Source of the DNA: UBA7957 sp965222695
GTDB lineage: Bacteria > Pseudomonadota > Gammaproteobacteria > Granulosicoccales > Granulosicoccaceae
DNA: 64,000 nucleotides
NCBI GenBank assembly: GCA_965222695.1
Contig: OZ244967.1
Location: 4,774,001-4,838,000 of the forward strand
Reading direction: 5' to 3'
Positions 8,917 through 16,782 of the stretch are shown piece after piece. The notes beneath the pieces were generated by a model. It was not told the DNA's origin, searched no databases, and saw only the letters and a list, made by a program, of their open reading frames with translations. How positions within the stretch are numbered: the first letter of the stretch is position 1; each line of letters opens with the position of its first letter. A program made the position numbers and the translations under genes.

Positions 8917-9394
8917 GTGTTCAATCCTTATGCAACAATAGATAAAGCGCTTATCCGTGGGCACGAAAATGACAATATAGTATGACACTTTGTCCAGGGA
9001 TCACAGTAAATGCAAAAGATCCCGGCAGCATACCCGGGCTTGATCCGCACAGCCATTGAAGGTAAACACGACTCTGCTCCGGCTCGACCCTAAGCGTCGC
9101 AGAGATGGATCCGGACTTGATTGTAGCATGATTTGCCGAAGCGGCTTTTACCGGGGGATTCTGTTTTTATATCAGGGCGGCGTGATGGACTCATCAGGCG
9201 CTTTTACTCGGCGCCTGACGTCACCGCATGCATTGGACACTATTATGCAAGCCCGAGGTTATGTCTCGACCTCTGCCGACCGGCAAGGTGTGTATCATCA
9301 TTCACAGTTCCGGATATCCTGTATGAATTGGACTCTTTCCGGTGATTGTTGTTATGCTCATTGCGTTCTTCCGATCCTGCAATCACTGGAAAAT
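8917..9394 (+). other. Divergent intergenic region, no gene seen
   Basis: These 478 bp separate the aconitase-X operon from the racemase-family gene. An open frame runs through part of it in phase with the racemase, but its translation lacks family features and reads like non-coding sequence. A short interrupted palindrome (GATAA-N5-TTATC, 8941-8955) lies just upstream of the aconitase-X start and might be a regulator site. I see nothing else. Confidence 0.4.
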
Positions 9395-10090
9395 ATGATG
9401 GCTTCCGCCAAAAAAATCGGTGTGATTATGCTCAATACGCAGTTTCCCCGGCTGCCGGGTGATATTGGAAACCCCGGGAGTTTTAACGCGGAATGCGAAA
9501 TAGTAAAGCTGGACAAGAGCCGGGTGGAGAATATTGTCCACAATAAGATAGAGGATGAGCTGGCCAATGAAATTCAGGATGCGGCACTGACGCTTGAGGC
9601 ACGGGGCTGCGGAATCGTCACGACAAGCTGTGGTTTTTTAGGACCGCTGCAGGGCAGAATCAGCCGGTCTTTGTCCGTCCCCTTTATTTCCAGTTCATTA
9701 ATCCTGATTCCGTTGTTGCAAAGTTTATACGGAGCCGGAAGTAAAATTGGCGTATTAACCTTCGATAGCCGTCGGCTTTTGCCGCAGCATTTTATGGGGC
9801 ATTACGGGGAGAATCTATTCATCGCAGGAATCGAGCAGGGCCGCGAGCTGTATCGAGTCATCAACAACAACGAAAGTGAGCTTGATCGATCTTTGGCTCA
9901 GGCGGATGTTATCGACGCGGCATCGCGGCTCATCCCCAGGGGCGTATCCTGTTTGCTGTTGGAGTGCACCAATTTTTCACCCTACAAGCCAGCGCTTCGG
10001 GAAACGGGCGGATTAGCGGTGTATGATCTTGTCGAAGCCGTAAACTGGCTGGCAGGCTCAGTCGCAGTAACATCAATTTCAGATTCTTGA
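9395..10090 (+). CDS. Asp/Glu/hydantoin racemase-family protein
   Basis: This 231-residue protein has the two-domain pattern of the Asp/Glu racemase superfamily. Both domains carry a catalytic cysteine in a typical setting: Cys79 in TTSCGFLG and Cys191 in LLLECTNFSPY. The ATG pair at 9395/9398 is chosen because it starts the conserved KKIGVIMLNTQ strand; an upstream start would add about 110 unlikely residues. Members racemise or isomerise amino acids and hydantoins, and some cleave maleate-like acids. Beside an aconitase-X enzyme and a D-amino-acid-dehydrogenase-like gene, a role in interconverting stereoisomers of the transported substrate is plausible but inferred. Confidence 0.8.
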   Translation: MMASAKKIGVIMLNTQFPRLPGDIGNPGSFNAECEIVKLDKSRVENIVHNKIEDELANEIQDAALTLEARGCGIVTTSCGFLGPLQGRISRSLSVPFISSSLILIPLLQSLYGAGSKIGVLTFDSRRLLPQHFMGHYGENLFIAGIEQGRELYRVINNNESELDRSLAQADVIDAASRLIPRGVSCLLLECTNFSPYKPALRETGGLAVYDLVEAVNWLAGSVAVTSISDS

Positions 10091-10101
10091 ACGTAAACGA
10101 A

Positions 10102-10527
10102 ATGACGACACGCAAAAATCAGGTTCGAAAATTTTATCAGGTAATATGGAATCAATACGATATTTCAGCCGTACCCTCAGTACTGCATAAAGATTTTACC
10201 TTTCGCGGTTCTTTGGGTGATGAAAAGCATGGGCACATGGGGTTTATCGAGTATATGGATAAAGTGCACAACGCGCTTGGCGATTATCAATGCACTATCG
10301 AAGAGCTTGTTGCTGAGGGAGACAAGGTGTTCGCCAAAATGCTATTTACCGGTATTCATCAGAAAGAATTCCTTGGATACAGGCCGACATTGCGGCATGT
10401 CAATTGGCACGGGTGCGCATTATTTTCCTTTGACCGTGAATTGGTTACAGATCTTTGGGTGTTAGGGGATTTAAAAAACCTTGAGGCCCAACTAGTAGTC
10501 AGTCAGGATGAAAAGTTCGGGTATTAG
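10102..10527 (+). CDS. SnoaL-like protein, C terminus replaced by IS630 end
   Basis: A 141-residue cone-fold protein of the SnoaL/NTF2-like superfamily (ester cyclase type): WNQYDISAVPSVLHKDFTFRG at the N terminus is characteristic. The ATG at 10102 is used, though a TTG at 10087 overlapping the racemase stop is possible. The last ten codons and the stop lie inside the left inverted repeat of the IS630 element that begins at 10495. Joining the sequence across the element at its duplicated TA restores an ending of only four more codons (Ala-Gln-Ile-Lys) and TAA. The present protein therefore differs from its ancestor by a ten-residue tail in place of four residues and may still fold. Confidence 0.75.
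   Translation: MTTRKNQVRKFYQVIWNQYDISAVPSVLHKDFTFRGSLGDEKHGHMGFIEYMDKVHNALGDYQCTIEELVAEGDKVFAKMLFTGIHQKEFLGYRPTLRHVNWHGCALFSFDRELVTDLWVLGDLKNLEAQLVVSQDEKFGY
10495..10523 (+). repeat. IS630 left inverted repeat
   Basis: The arm begins GTAGTCAGTCA and ends TTCGGGTA. It differs from the right arm at positions 12-14, 20 and 21. It also encodes the replacement tail of the SnoaL-like protein. Confidence 0.9.
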
Positions 10528-10560
10528 TCTAACTTCTTAACAAGGAATTACAACTTGTTG

Positions 10561-11707
10561 ATGAGGTTTGATATGGCAAAGCGCAATATAGTGAGACTAT
10601 CGCAGGATGAACGCCATGCACTGGAAGGCATGGTAAATCAAGGCCGAGTGTCAGCCCAACGGCGACGACATGCGGCGATACTGCTACGGGTTGATGAGGG
10701 CAAGTATGGTCCGGCAATGACTGACACGGAAACAGCCGATCAGATGGAACTGAGCACACGGTGTATTGAATCTGTTCGCCGAAGGTGCGTTCATGAAGGC
10801 TTGGAGAAGGCCTTACAGAGAAAGAAGCGATCTCGCGAACGTACAGCGAGTCTGGATGGCGAAGGCGAAGCCCAATTGATAAGCCTGGCCTGTAGTGAAG
10901 CACCCGAGGGGCGGGTACGCTGGACTCTGAGGCTTTTGAGCGAAAAACTTGTGGAGTTGGACATTGTGGATACGATCTCGTATGAAACGGTTAGGCAAGT
11001 TTTAAAAAAACACCATAAAACCTTGGCAGAAGAGGATGTGGTGTATACCCGCTCAGGGTAATGCCGCCTTTGTCTGTCAAATGGAACAGGTGCTGGACGT
11101 TTACAAGAGGGAGTACGACCCAGACTATCCAGTGGTTTGCATGGATGAGACCACCAAGCAATGTACACGTGAGGTTCGCAAGCCGATTCCGCCTTCACCG
11201 GGACAGACAGAGCGCTACGATGGAGAATATGAACGCAATGGTGTGGCTCATTTGCTGTTGTTCTATGCGCCTCTGGAGAACTGGCGTAGAGTGCAAGTGG
11301 CAGGGAATCATGCGGCAAGTGAGTGGGCTGAAGGTGTGCGACGCCTGGTGCAGGAGGACTATCGGCATGCGGAAAAAATCACCTTGGTGATGGATAACCT
11401 TAGCACACATACTGGCGCCTCATTGTACAAAGCATTCCCGCCAGAGCTTGCTCACAGTCTGCTCAGCAAACTCGAATTTATCTACACACCGAAGCATGGA
11501 AGCTGGCTGAACATGGCGGAGTGCGAATTCAGCGTGCTGGCTCGACAGTGCCTAGATCGTCGCATTGCTGATAGAGAAACCCTTACACAGGAGGTTGAGC
11601 AATGGGAGCAGATACGCAACGAAAATACGAAACCGGTAGATTGGCGCTTCACAACAGAGCAAGCAAGGATAAAACTGAAACGTCTTTACCCGAATGTTTC
11701 AGATTGA
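10561..11707 (+). pseudogene. IS630 transposase, frameshifted at an A7 run
   Basis: The first part (10561 or 10573 to 11061) carries the N-terminal helix-turn-helix region. The second part, open from 11036 to 11707, carries the DDE catalytic domain: Asp in VVCMDETTK, Asp in LVMDNLSTH and Glu in NMAECEFS. The frames are offset by one base. The break lies at the A7 run at 11004-11010: with six A residues the frame would continue through a KPWQKRMWCIPAQ stretch that matches ordinary full-length IS630 transposases. Possible causes are a true one-base insertion, a base-calling error in the homopolymer, or transcriptional slippage. A classical -1 ribosomal frameshift does not restore this frame. 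Confidence 0.85.
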
Positions 11708-11715
11708 CTGACTAC
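11687..11715 (-). repeat. IS630 right inverted repeat
   Basis: Read on the minus strand it begins GTAGTCAGTCA and ends TTCGGGTA, matching the left arm. TA follows at 11716-11717. Confidence 0.9.
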
Positions 11716-11762
11716 TAGCGCAGATCAAATAAAGTTAATTTATTCTGAGAATTCCCGGATCT

Positions 11763-12527
11763 TCAACCGGTTATGGCTCTCGCTGCCGTTTGCACCAGTT
11801 TGACAAACTGCTCCTCGACTTCGTCGATCTGAAAACGAGCTGTCGAAAGCGATAGCGTGACCGTGCCGATCAATTCTGCCTGTTGATCCAAAAAAGGCAC
11901 GGCCAGAGACAGGTCGGATAATACGTATTGGTCACAGGTAAGCACGTAGCCTTGTTTTCGGCAAAGCAGGATGGAACGTTTAACGGAGGCCGGATTTGTA
12001 TCCGTTTTTATTGTTCTGGATCTCCAGCTTTGAGCCTTTAGCACCTGTTGCAGATTTTTATCGTCCAGCATGGAGGCCGCCGCACGTCCCGAAGCCGTGC
12101 AGTAAATCGGCAGTCTGCTGCCGACCGTAACGGTTGTATCCAGGACATATTTACCCGGGAAGCGGGAAACAAACACCACTTCGTTACCATCGAGCAGGGC
12201 CAGCGAGGCCGTTCCTTCGGTTTCGATACTCAGAGTATGCAGGTATGGCCTGGCGAGACGCACCAGTTTGTTCGAACTGATAAAACCGGCGCCGATCTCG
12301 GTTGTTTTTACGGCCAATTCATAGGCGCTGCTGCCGGGAACACGTCTTAGATAACCCAGCCTATTCAGTGTATGGCAAAAACGCTGCGCCGTACTTTTAT
12401 TAAAACCGGTGAGGTTGGAAACGTCGCGTAGCGATAGGTCCTCCGGATGTTTATTGAATACGGCGAGGACTCTGAATGCCTTTTCGACACTGCGGATAAA
12501 CAGCGGGTCATTTCGTTCCGGTGACAT
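11763..12527 (-). CDS. IclR-family transcriptional regulator
   Basis: A 254-residue regulator with an N-terminal winged helix (residues about 10-70; LSLRDVSNLTGFNKSTAQR is the helix-turn-helix) and a C-terminal GAF-like effector domain typical of IclR proteins (core stretch LPIYCTASGRAAASML). It is divergent from the dctPQM-dadA operon with 103 bp between the starts, so it most likely controls that operon and itself, sensing the transported compound or a breakdown product. A perfect 6-bp inverted repeat in the gap is a candidate operator. Confidence 0.93.
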   Translation of the reverse strand: MSPERNDPLFIRSVEKAFRVLAVFNKHPEDLSLRDVSNLTGFNKSTAQRFCHTLNRLGYLRRVPGSSAYELAVKTTEIGAGFISSNKLVRLARPYLHTLSIETEGTASLALLDGNEVVFVSRFPGKYVLDTTVTVGSRLPIYCTASGRAAASMLDDKNLQQVLKAQSWRSRTIKTDTNPASVKRSILLCRKQGYVLTCDQYVLSDLSLAVPFLDQQAELIGTVTLSLSTARFQIDEVEEQFVKLVQTAARAITG

Positions 12528-12575
12528 AGGATTCTCTTGACTCGGTCAGCATTTTGATGAACTATATTCCGGTAA

Positions 12576-12593
12576 ATTGTATCGCATTACAAT
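12576..12593. promoter_or_regulatory. Palindrome ATTGTA-N6-TACAAT, candidate IclR operator
   Basis: A perfect inverted repeat with 6-bp arms and a 6-bp spacer lies in the intergenic region between iclR and dctP, 38 bp before the dctP start. Position and symmetry fit an operator for the divergent IclR regulator. No binding evidence exists. Confidence 0.45.
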
Positions 12594-12630
12594 ACTCGCT
12601 AGAAAATAATCGCCTTGGAGGAATTCAACA

Positions 12631-13605
12631 ATGCTCAAAAACAGTTGCGGTACCCTTGCGGTTTTCCTGTTGCTTTTCAGTTTCAGCTCCACGCTATTTG
12701 CCGAAAAATGGGATATGCCCATGGCCTACGCAGACAGTAATTATCACACGCAAAACGGGAAGGATTTCGCCGAGGCTGTAACGCTGGCGACCGGTGGTAA
12801 ATTGGAAATTGTCGTACACGGCGGTGGAAGCCTTTTTGGAGGTGCTGAAATAAAGCGTGCTGTACAGACCGGCCAGGCCCAGATCGGTGAACGGCTCCTG
12901 TCTGCGCATGCCAATGAGAACGCTGTATATGGCTTTGACTCTGTTCCGTTTCTTGCCACATCGTTTGAAGACTCAATAAAACTTTGGGAAAAAGCTCGGC
13001 CAACGCTCGAAAAAGCGTTGGAAAAAGACAATCTGGTTTTACTTTATTCCGTACCCTGGCCGGGGCAAGGTTTGTATTTTAAAAAAGAAGTAAATTCCAA
13101 AGACGATGCCAAGGGTGTCAAGTTTCGATCCTACAATGCCGCAACAGCACGTTTGGCCGAACTCATGGGCATGCAGCCCGTGCAGGTCGAAGCGGCTGAA
13201 TTATCTCAGGCGCTGGCTACCGGAGTTGTCGAATCGATGATCTCTTCCGGTTCCACAGGCTATGACCGTAAGGTTTGGGAACAGTTGACACATTTTTATG
13301 ATGTTAACGCATGGCTGCCACGCAACTCCGTATTCGTTAACAAAGATGCCTGGGACGGGCTCGATGAGAGTACGCAAAATATTGTTAAAGCACTGGCGAT
13401 GCTGGCGGAAAAGGCCGGTACTGCGAAGGCCAATCAACTCGCTGACTGGTACATCACCCAGCTTGGAACCAATGGTATGACAACCGGACCTGCGGGGGAT
13501 CAACTGCGCAGTGATTTGGAAGATATAGGCAGTACCATGACCGAGGAATGGAAAAAGTCTGCTGGTGAAGCGGGCGCGGCTATTCTTGACGCTTACAAAC
13601 AATAG
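12631..13605 (+). CDS. dctP: TRAP transporter solute-binding protein, DctP family
   Basis: The periplasmic receptor of a TRAP transporter, 324 residues, with a signal peptide ending at about residue 24 (STLFAEKW). GGAGG lies eight bases before the start. Family landmarks include the Arg and Asn region KFRSYNAATARLAELMG (about residues 166-182), where TRAP receptors bind the carboxylate of the ligand. It is followed by both membrane subunits. Together with the aconitase-X and DadA-like enzymes, the substrate is likely a small carboxylate or hydroxy/amino acid. Confidence 0.95.
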   Translation: MLKNSCGTLAVFLLLFSFSSTLFAEKWDMPMAYADSNYHTQNGKDFAEAVTLATGGKLEIVVHGGGSLFGGAEIKRAVQTGQAQIGERLLSAHANENAVYGFDSVPFLATSFEDSIKLWEKARPTLEKALEKDNLVLLYSVPWPGQGLYFKKEVNSKDDAKGVKFRSYNAATARLAELMGMQPVQVEAAELSQALATGVVESMISSGSTGYDRKVWEQLTHFYDVNAWLPRNSVFVNKDAWDGLDESTQNIVKALAMLAEKAGTAKANQLADWYITQLGTNGMTTGPAGDQLRSDLEDIGSTMTEEWKKSAGEAGAAILDAYKQ

Positions 13606-13642
13606 TTAATAAGCCCTCATTGAATTGGGGGCTTCAGGGTGA

Positions 13643-14155
13643 ATGTGCATGCCGCAGAGTAAATTTTCACGCCTGTTTAAAGCCTGTGGCTTGATCGCAT
13701 CAGGATTTCTTATTCTAATTCTGGTTCTTATTGTGATTCAGGTCGTAGGCCGATTGGCGGGATTTGCGACACCTGGCGTTACTAATTATGGCGGCTATTG
13801 CATGGCGGCAGCTTCATTTTACGGGCTCAGCTATGCGATGCACCATAACTCACACATCCGCGTCTCTCTGTTTCTGAATCTATCTAAAAGAATTCGCTAT
13901 TTTCTGGAACTCTGGTGCCACATTATCGGGACCAGCTTGGCGGCCTATTTCTCCTATTATGCTTTTAAAACCACCTATTGGTCCTACAAATTTCATGATG
14001 TGTCTCAGGGCCAGGATGCAACGCCTTTATGGATTCCTCAGCTGATCATTATTTGTGTCGGTACGGTCTGTTTTTTCCTTGTCGTAGCAGAACGGCTCTA
14101 TTGGATTTTGACCGGCCAGTATGCTCTTGATAGCGAAATTTCCCGCGAGGTGTAG
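13643..14155 (+). CDS. dctQ: TRAP transporter small membrane subunit, DctQ family
   Basis: A 170-residue protein with four hydrophobic segments, as usual for DctQ, which connects the receptor to the large permease. It begins 37 bp after dctP; either ATG 13643 or 13649 could be the start. The dctM gene follows 11 bp downstream. Confidence 0.93.
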   Translation: MCMPQSKFSRLFKACGLIASGFLILILVLIVIQVVGRLAGFATPGVTNYGGYCMAAASFYGLSYAMHHNSHIRVSLFLNLSKRIRYFLELWCHIIGTSLAAYFSYYAFKTTYWSYKFHDVSQGQDATPLWIPQLIIICVGTVCFFLVVAERLYWILTGQYALDSEISREV

Positions 14156-14166
14156 ACGGCGATTAT

Positions 14167-15474
14167 ATGGAACATATTGAACTTACCGTTTTGTTCCTGT
14201 TTATATTATTTCTGCTCCTGGGTACGGGTGTCTGGGTTGGATTAGCATTAATGGGAGTAGCCGTTGTCGGTATTGAGCTGTTTACATCAAGGCCAGCCGG
14301 CGATGCCATGCTCACGGTCATTTGGGCGTCGTCGACAAGCTGGTCATTGATTGCTTTGCCGATGTTTATTTGGATGGGAGAGATATTGTTTCGTACCCGG
14401 CTGTCTGAGGACATGTTTAAAGGACTGGCACCTTGGATGGCAAGGCTGCCTGGAGGGCTGTTACACACCAATATTGTTGGCTGCACTATTTTTGCGGCAG
14501 TATCCGGATCATCAGCGGCCACATTGACTACGGTGGGGAAGATCTCGATTCCGGAATTAAAAAAAAGAAACTATCCGGAAAAATTGATTGTTGGAACATT
14601 GGCCGGTGCTGCAACACTTGGTCTGATGATTCCGCCTTCCCTGACTTTGATTGTTTACGGAGTATCGATTAACGAGTCCATTTCCAAATTATTTCTCGCA
14701 GGAATAGCACCGGGAATTTTGCTGGCCTCATTGTTTATGATCTATGTTGTGGCCTGGTCTTATCTTAATCCGGATCAAAAAATCAAACAGGAAAAAGTCA
14801 GTAGTTTCAGGGAAAAACTGGTGGCCTCAAGATTCTTAATCCCCGTCATTCTGTTGATATTGTTTGTTATAGGCTCTATGTATACCGGGGTTGCAACAGC
14901 AACCGAGGCTGCGGCATTCGGTGTTATAGGTGCGCTCATACTGGCAACACTGCAGGGTTCCATGAATCAGCACACATTTGCCGAAAGTATTATGGGCGCG
15001 GTCAGAACGTCTGCAATGATTGCGCTGATTTTGATGGGAGCTTCCTTTCTTTCCTTATCCATGGGATATACAGGCTTGCCGAGGGCTTTGGCCGAATGGA
15101 TTGCCTCCTTTGAGCTTTCACGGTTTGAATTGCTCATGGCTTTGTTGGTATTCTACATTATTATAGGTTGCTTTTTGGATGGTATCTCGGCGGTAGTTCT
15201 TACCATTGCAATCGTAGAGCCCATGATACGCCAGGCCGGGATTGATATTATCTGGTTCGGCATCTATATCGTGGTTGTCGTTGAGATGGCGCAAATCACG
15301 CCTCCCATAGGGTTTAATCTTTTCGTATTGCAAGGTATGACCGGTCATCAGATCGGCTATATTGCGCGCACCGCTATTCCCATGTTTCTGATTATGCTTT
15401 TAATGGTATTTATTCTGATCGGAATTCCGGAGTTAGTTACATGGTTGCCCGATAATATGCGACAAAGCCCTTGA
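14167..15474 (+). CDS. dctM: TRAP transporter large permease, DctM family
   Basis: The 435-residue sodium-coupled permease of the TRAP system, with about twelve membrane segments and the family stretches FAAVSGSSAATLTTVGKISIP, where the substrate path lies, and GLMIPPSLTLIVYG. Its TGA stop overlaps a TTG that serves as start of the next gene, so transport and oxidation are likely translationally coupled. Confidence 0.95.
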   Translation: MEHIELTVLFLFILFLLLGTGVWVGLALMGVAVVGIELFTSRPAGDAMLTVIWASSTSWSLIALPMFIWMGEILFRTRLSEDMFKGLAPWMARLPGGLLHTNIVGCTIFAAVSGSSAATLTTVGKISIPELKKRNYPEKLIVGTLAGAATLGLMIPPSLTLIVYGVSINESISKLFLAGIAPGILLASLFMIYVVAWSYLNPDQKIKQEKVSSFREKLVASRFLIPVILLILFVIGSMYTGVATATEAAAFGVIGALILATLQGSMNQHTFAESIMGAVRTSAMIALILMGASFLSLSMGYTGLPRALAEWIASFELSRFELLMALLVFYIIIGCFLDGISAVVLTIAIVEPMIRQAGIDIIWFGIYIVVVVEMAQITPPIGFNLFVLQGMTGHQIGYIARTAIPMFLIMLLMVFILIGIPELVTWLPDNMRQSP

Positions 15475-16718
15475 AGCAAGACGTCATCGTGCTCGGTGCG
15501 GGAATGGTTGGTGTATCTACTGCTCTGGCACTGTGTAAACTTGGTTTGAAAGTGACGCTGATCGACCGAAGGGAGCCGGGAAAGGAAACTTCCTATGGTA
15601 ATGCCGGTATTATCGCTTTGGGGTCTTTGCTTCCAGTCAATAATCCTACCTTGTTTAAAGGTTTGCCCGGTTTGCTGCTCAACAGGAGCGCAGGATTTCG
15701 CTATTCTCCCACCTATGTATTAAAGCACGTAAGTCTGCTCACAAGGTTTCTCTGGAGTGGCAGGCAGAGCAATACACCAGGCCGTGTGTTGGCTTTACAT
15801 CAATTGATCGCCGGATCCGGTAAGTTGCATAAATCCTGGATAAAGGATGTGGGGCAATTGCAACATTTGCGCGAAACCGGCTGGATAAAGCTTTACCGCA
15901 ATACCAGGCAGTTCGAGCAGACAGCTTACATGCGGCGGGCGATGGAACAGCATGATATAAGCTTTCAAGTGCTTGACTCTCAGGCAATCGCTGAACTGGA
16001 ACCCGGTGTTCGATCGATATTTCCGCATGGATTGTGGATCAAGGGCACCAGTTCGGTCGATAATCCCGCTCTAATCACTGAGGTCTATTTCAGACATTTT
16101 CTTGACAAAGGCGGGCGATTTAAACAGCTTGAGATCAACAATGTCTCCCAATCGGCTGACCAATCCTGGCAATTGCACACCGATGCAAAGCAGTGTGAGT
16201 ACTGCCGAAATCTTGTTATCGCCCTGGGGCCTTGGTCGAGAGATTTTCTACAAACACTGAATATCAGGCTGCCCATGATTTACGAACGCGGCGGTCACAG
16301 GCATTTTTATCCACAGGAAAAAAAACCGATTAACCGGCCGCTATTTGATGCCGGAGGGGACTATGTTGTAACGCCTATGACAATGGGGCTGCGACTGACC
16401 TGTGGTGTCGAACTCAATGAGCGGGACGCTTACTACAAACCCGTGCAACTCGATTTGGCAGAAGGCCGGGCAAGACAGGTATTCCCTCTAGGCGAGCGCA
16501 CGGATCTGCCGGATTGGCACGGCAGCCGACCCACCTTGCCCGATAGTCTGCCCGCTATTGGCGCGTGTAAAAGGCCTGGCTTATGGCTCAATACCGGCCA
16601 TCAGCATATAGGTTTTTCAACCGGACCGCTTTCAGGCCGGTTACTCGCCGAGATGATGTCGGGCATAGATACAAAAATTGATGCAAGTCCGTTTTCGCCT
16701 TCGCGCTTCGGGATCTGA
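15471..16718 (+). CDS. FAD-dependent amino acid oxidoreductase, DadA-like
   Basis: A 415-residue flavoenzyme of the DAO family. The dinucleotide motif GAGMVG lies at residues 9-14, followed by an acidic residue after the second strand (LIDRREPGKETSYGNAG). The start must precede this motif, leaving only the TTG at 15471, which overlaps the dctM stop. DadA-type enzymes oxidise D-amino acids or imino acids such as D-proline and hydroxy-D-proline and pass electrons to the respiratory chain. The C-terminal LNTGHQHIGFSTGP stretch fits FAD binding in this family. Context suggests it acts on the compound imported by the TRAP system. Confidence 0.88.
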   Translation: MKQDVIVLGAGMVGVSTALALCKLGLKVTLIDRREPGKETSYGNAGIIALGSLLPVNNPTLFKGLPGLLLNRSAGFRYSPTYVLKHVSLLTRFLWSGRQSNTPGRVLALHQLIAGSGKLHKSWIKDVGQLQHLRETGWIKLYRNTRQFEQTAYMRRAMEQHDISFQVLDSQAIAELEPGVRSIFPHGLWIKGTSSVDNPALITEVYFRHFLDKGGRFKQLEINNVSQSADQSWQLHTDAKQCEYCRNLVIALGPWSRDFLQTLNIRLPMIYERGGHRHFYPQEKKPINRPLFDAGGDYVVTPMTMGLRLTCGVELNERDAYYKPVQLDLAEGRARQVFPLGERTDLPDWHGSRPTLPDSLPAIGACKRPGLWLNTGHQHIGFSTGPLSGRLLAEMMSGIDTKIDASPFSPSRFGI

Positions 16719-16782
16719 TGGGATTCAAACGTTTCCCGTGATTTTTCAGAGCCGATCGACCAGCGGCGCGTTTCCTTATTAA

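Larger units (their letters stand above)
10495..11715 (+). mobile_element. IS630-family insertion sequence, 1221 bp
   Basis: The element is bounded by 29-bp imperfect inverted repeats, identical at 24 positions by my count, and flanked on both sides by TA (10493-10494 and 11716-11717). TA duplication is the signature of IS630/Tc1-mariner transposition. It carries one transposase gene, which is frameshifted. Removing the element and one TA restores a plausible 3' end for the SnoaL gene, so insertion is probably recent. It lies between that gene and the convergent iclR gene. Confidence 0.93.

Noticed and set aside
9056..9394. N-terminal extension of the racemase-family protein
   Set aside because: The added 113 residues lack family similarity in pattern, and the conserved first strand begins right after the ATG at 9395.
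11004..11010. Programmed -1 ribosomal frameshift at the A7 run of the transposase
   Set aside because: The heptamer is in phase for a -1 slip, but that leads to the third frame, not to the frame that carries the DDE domain.
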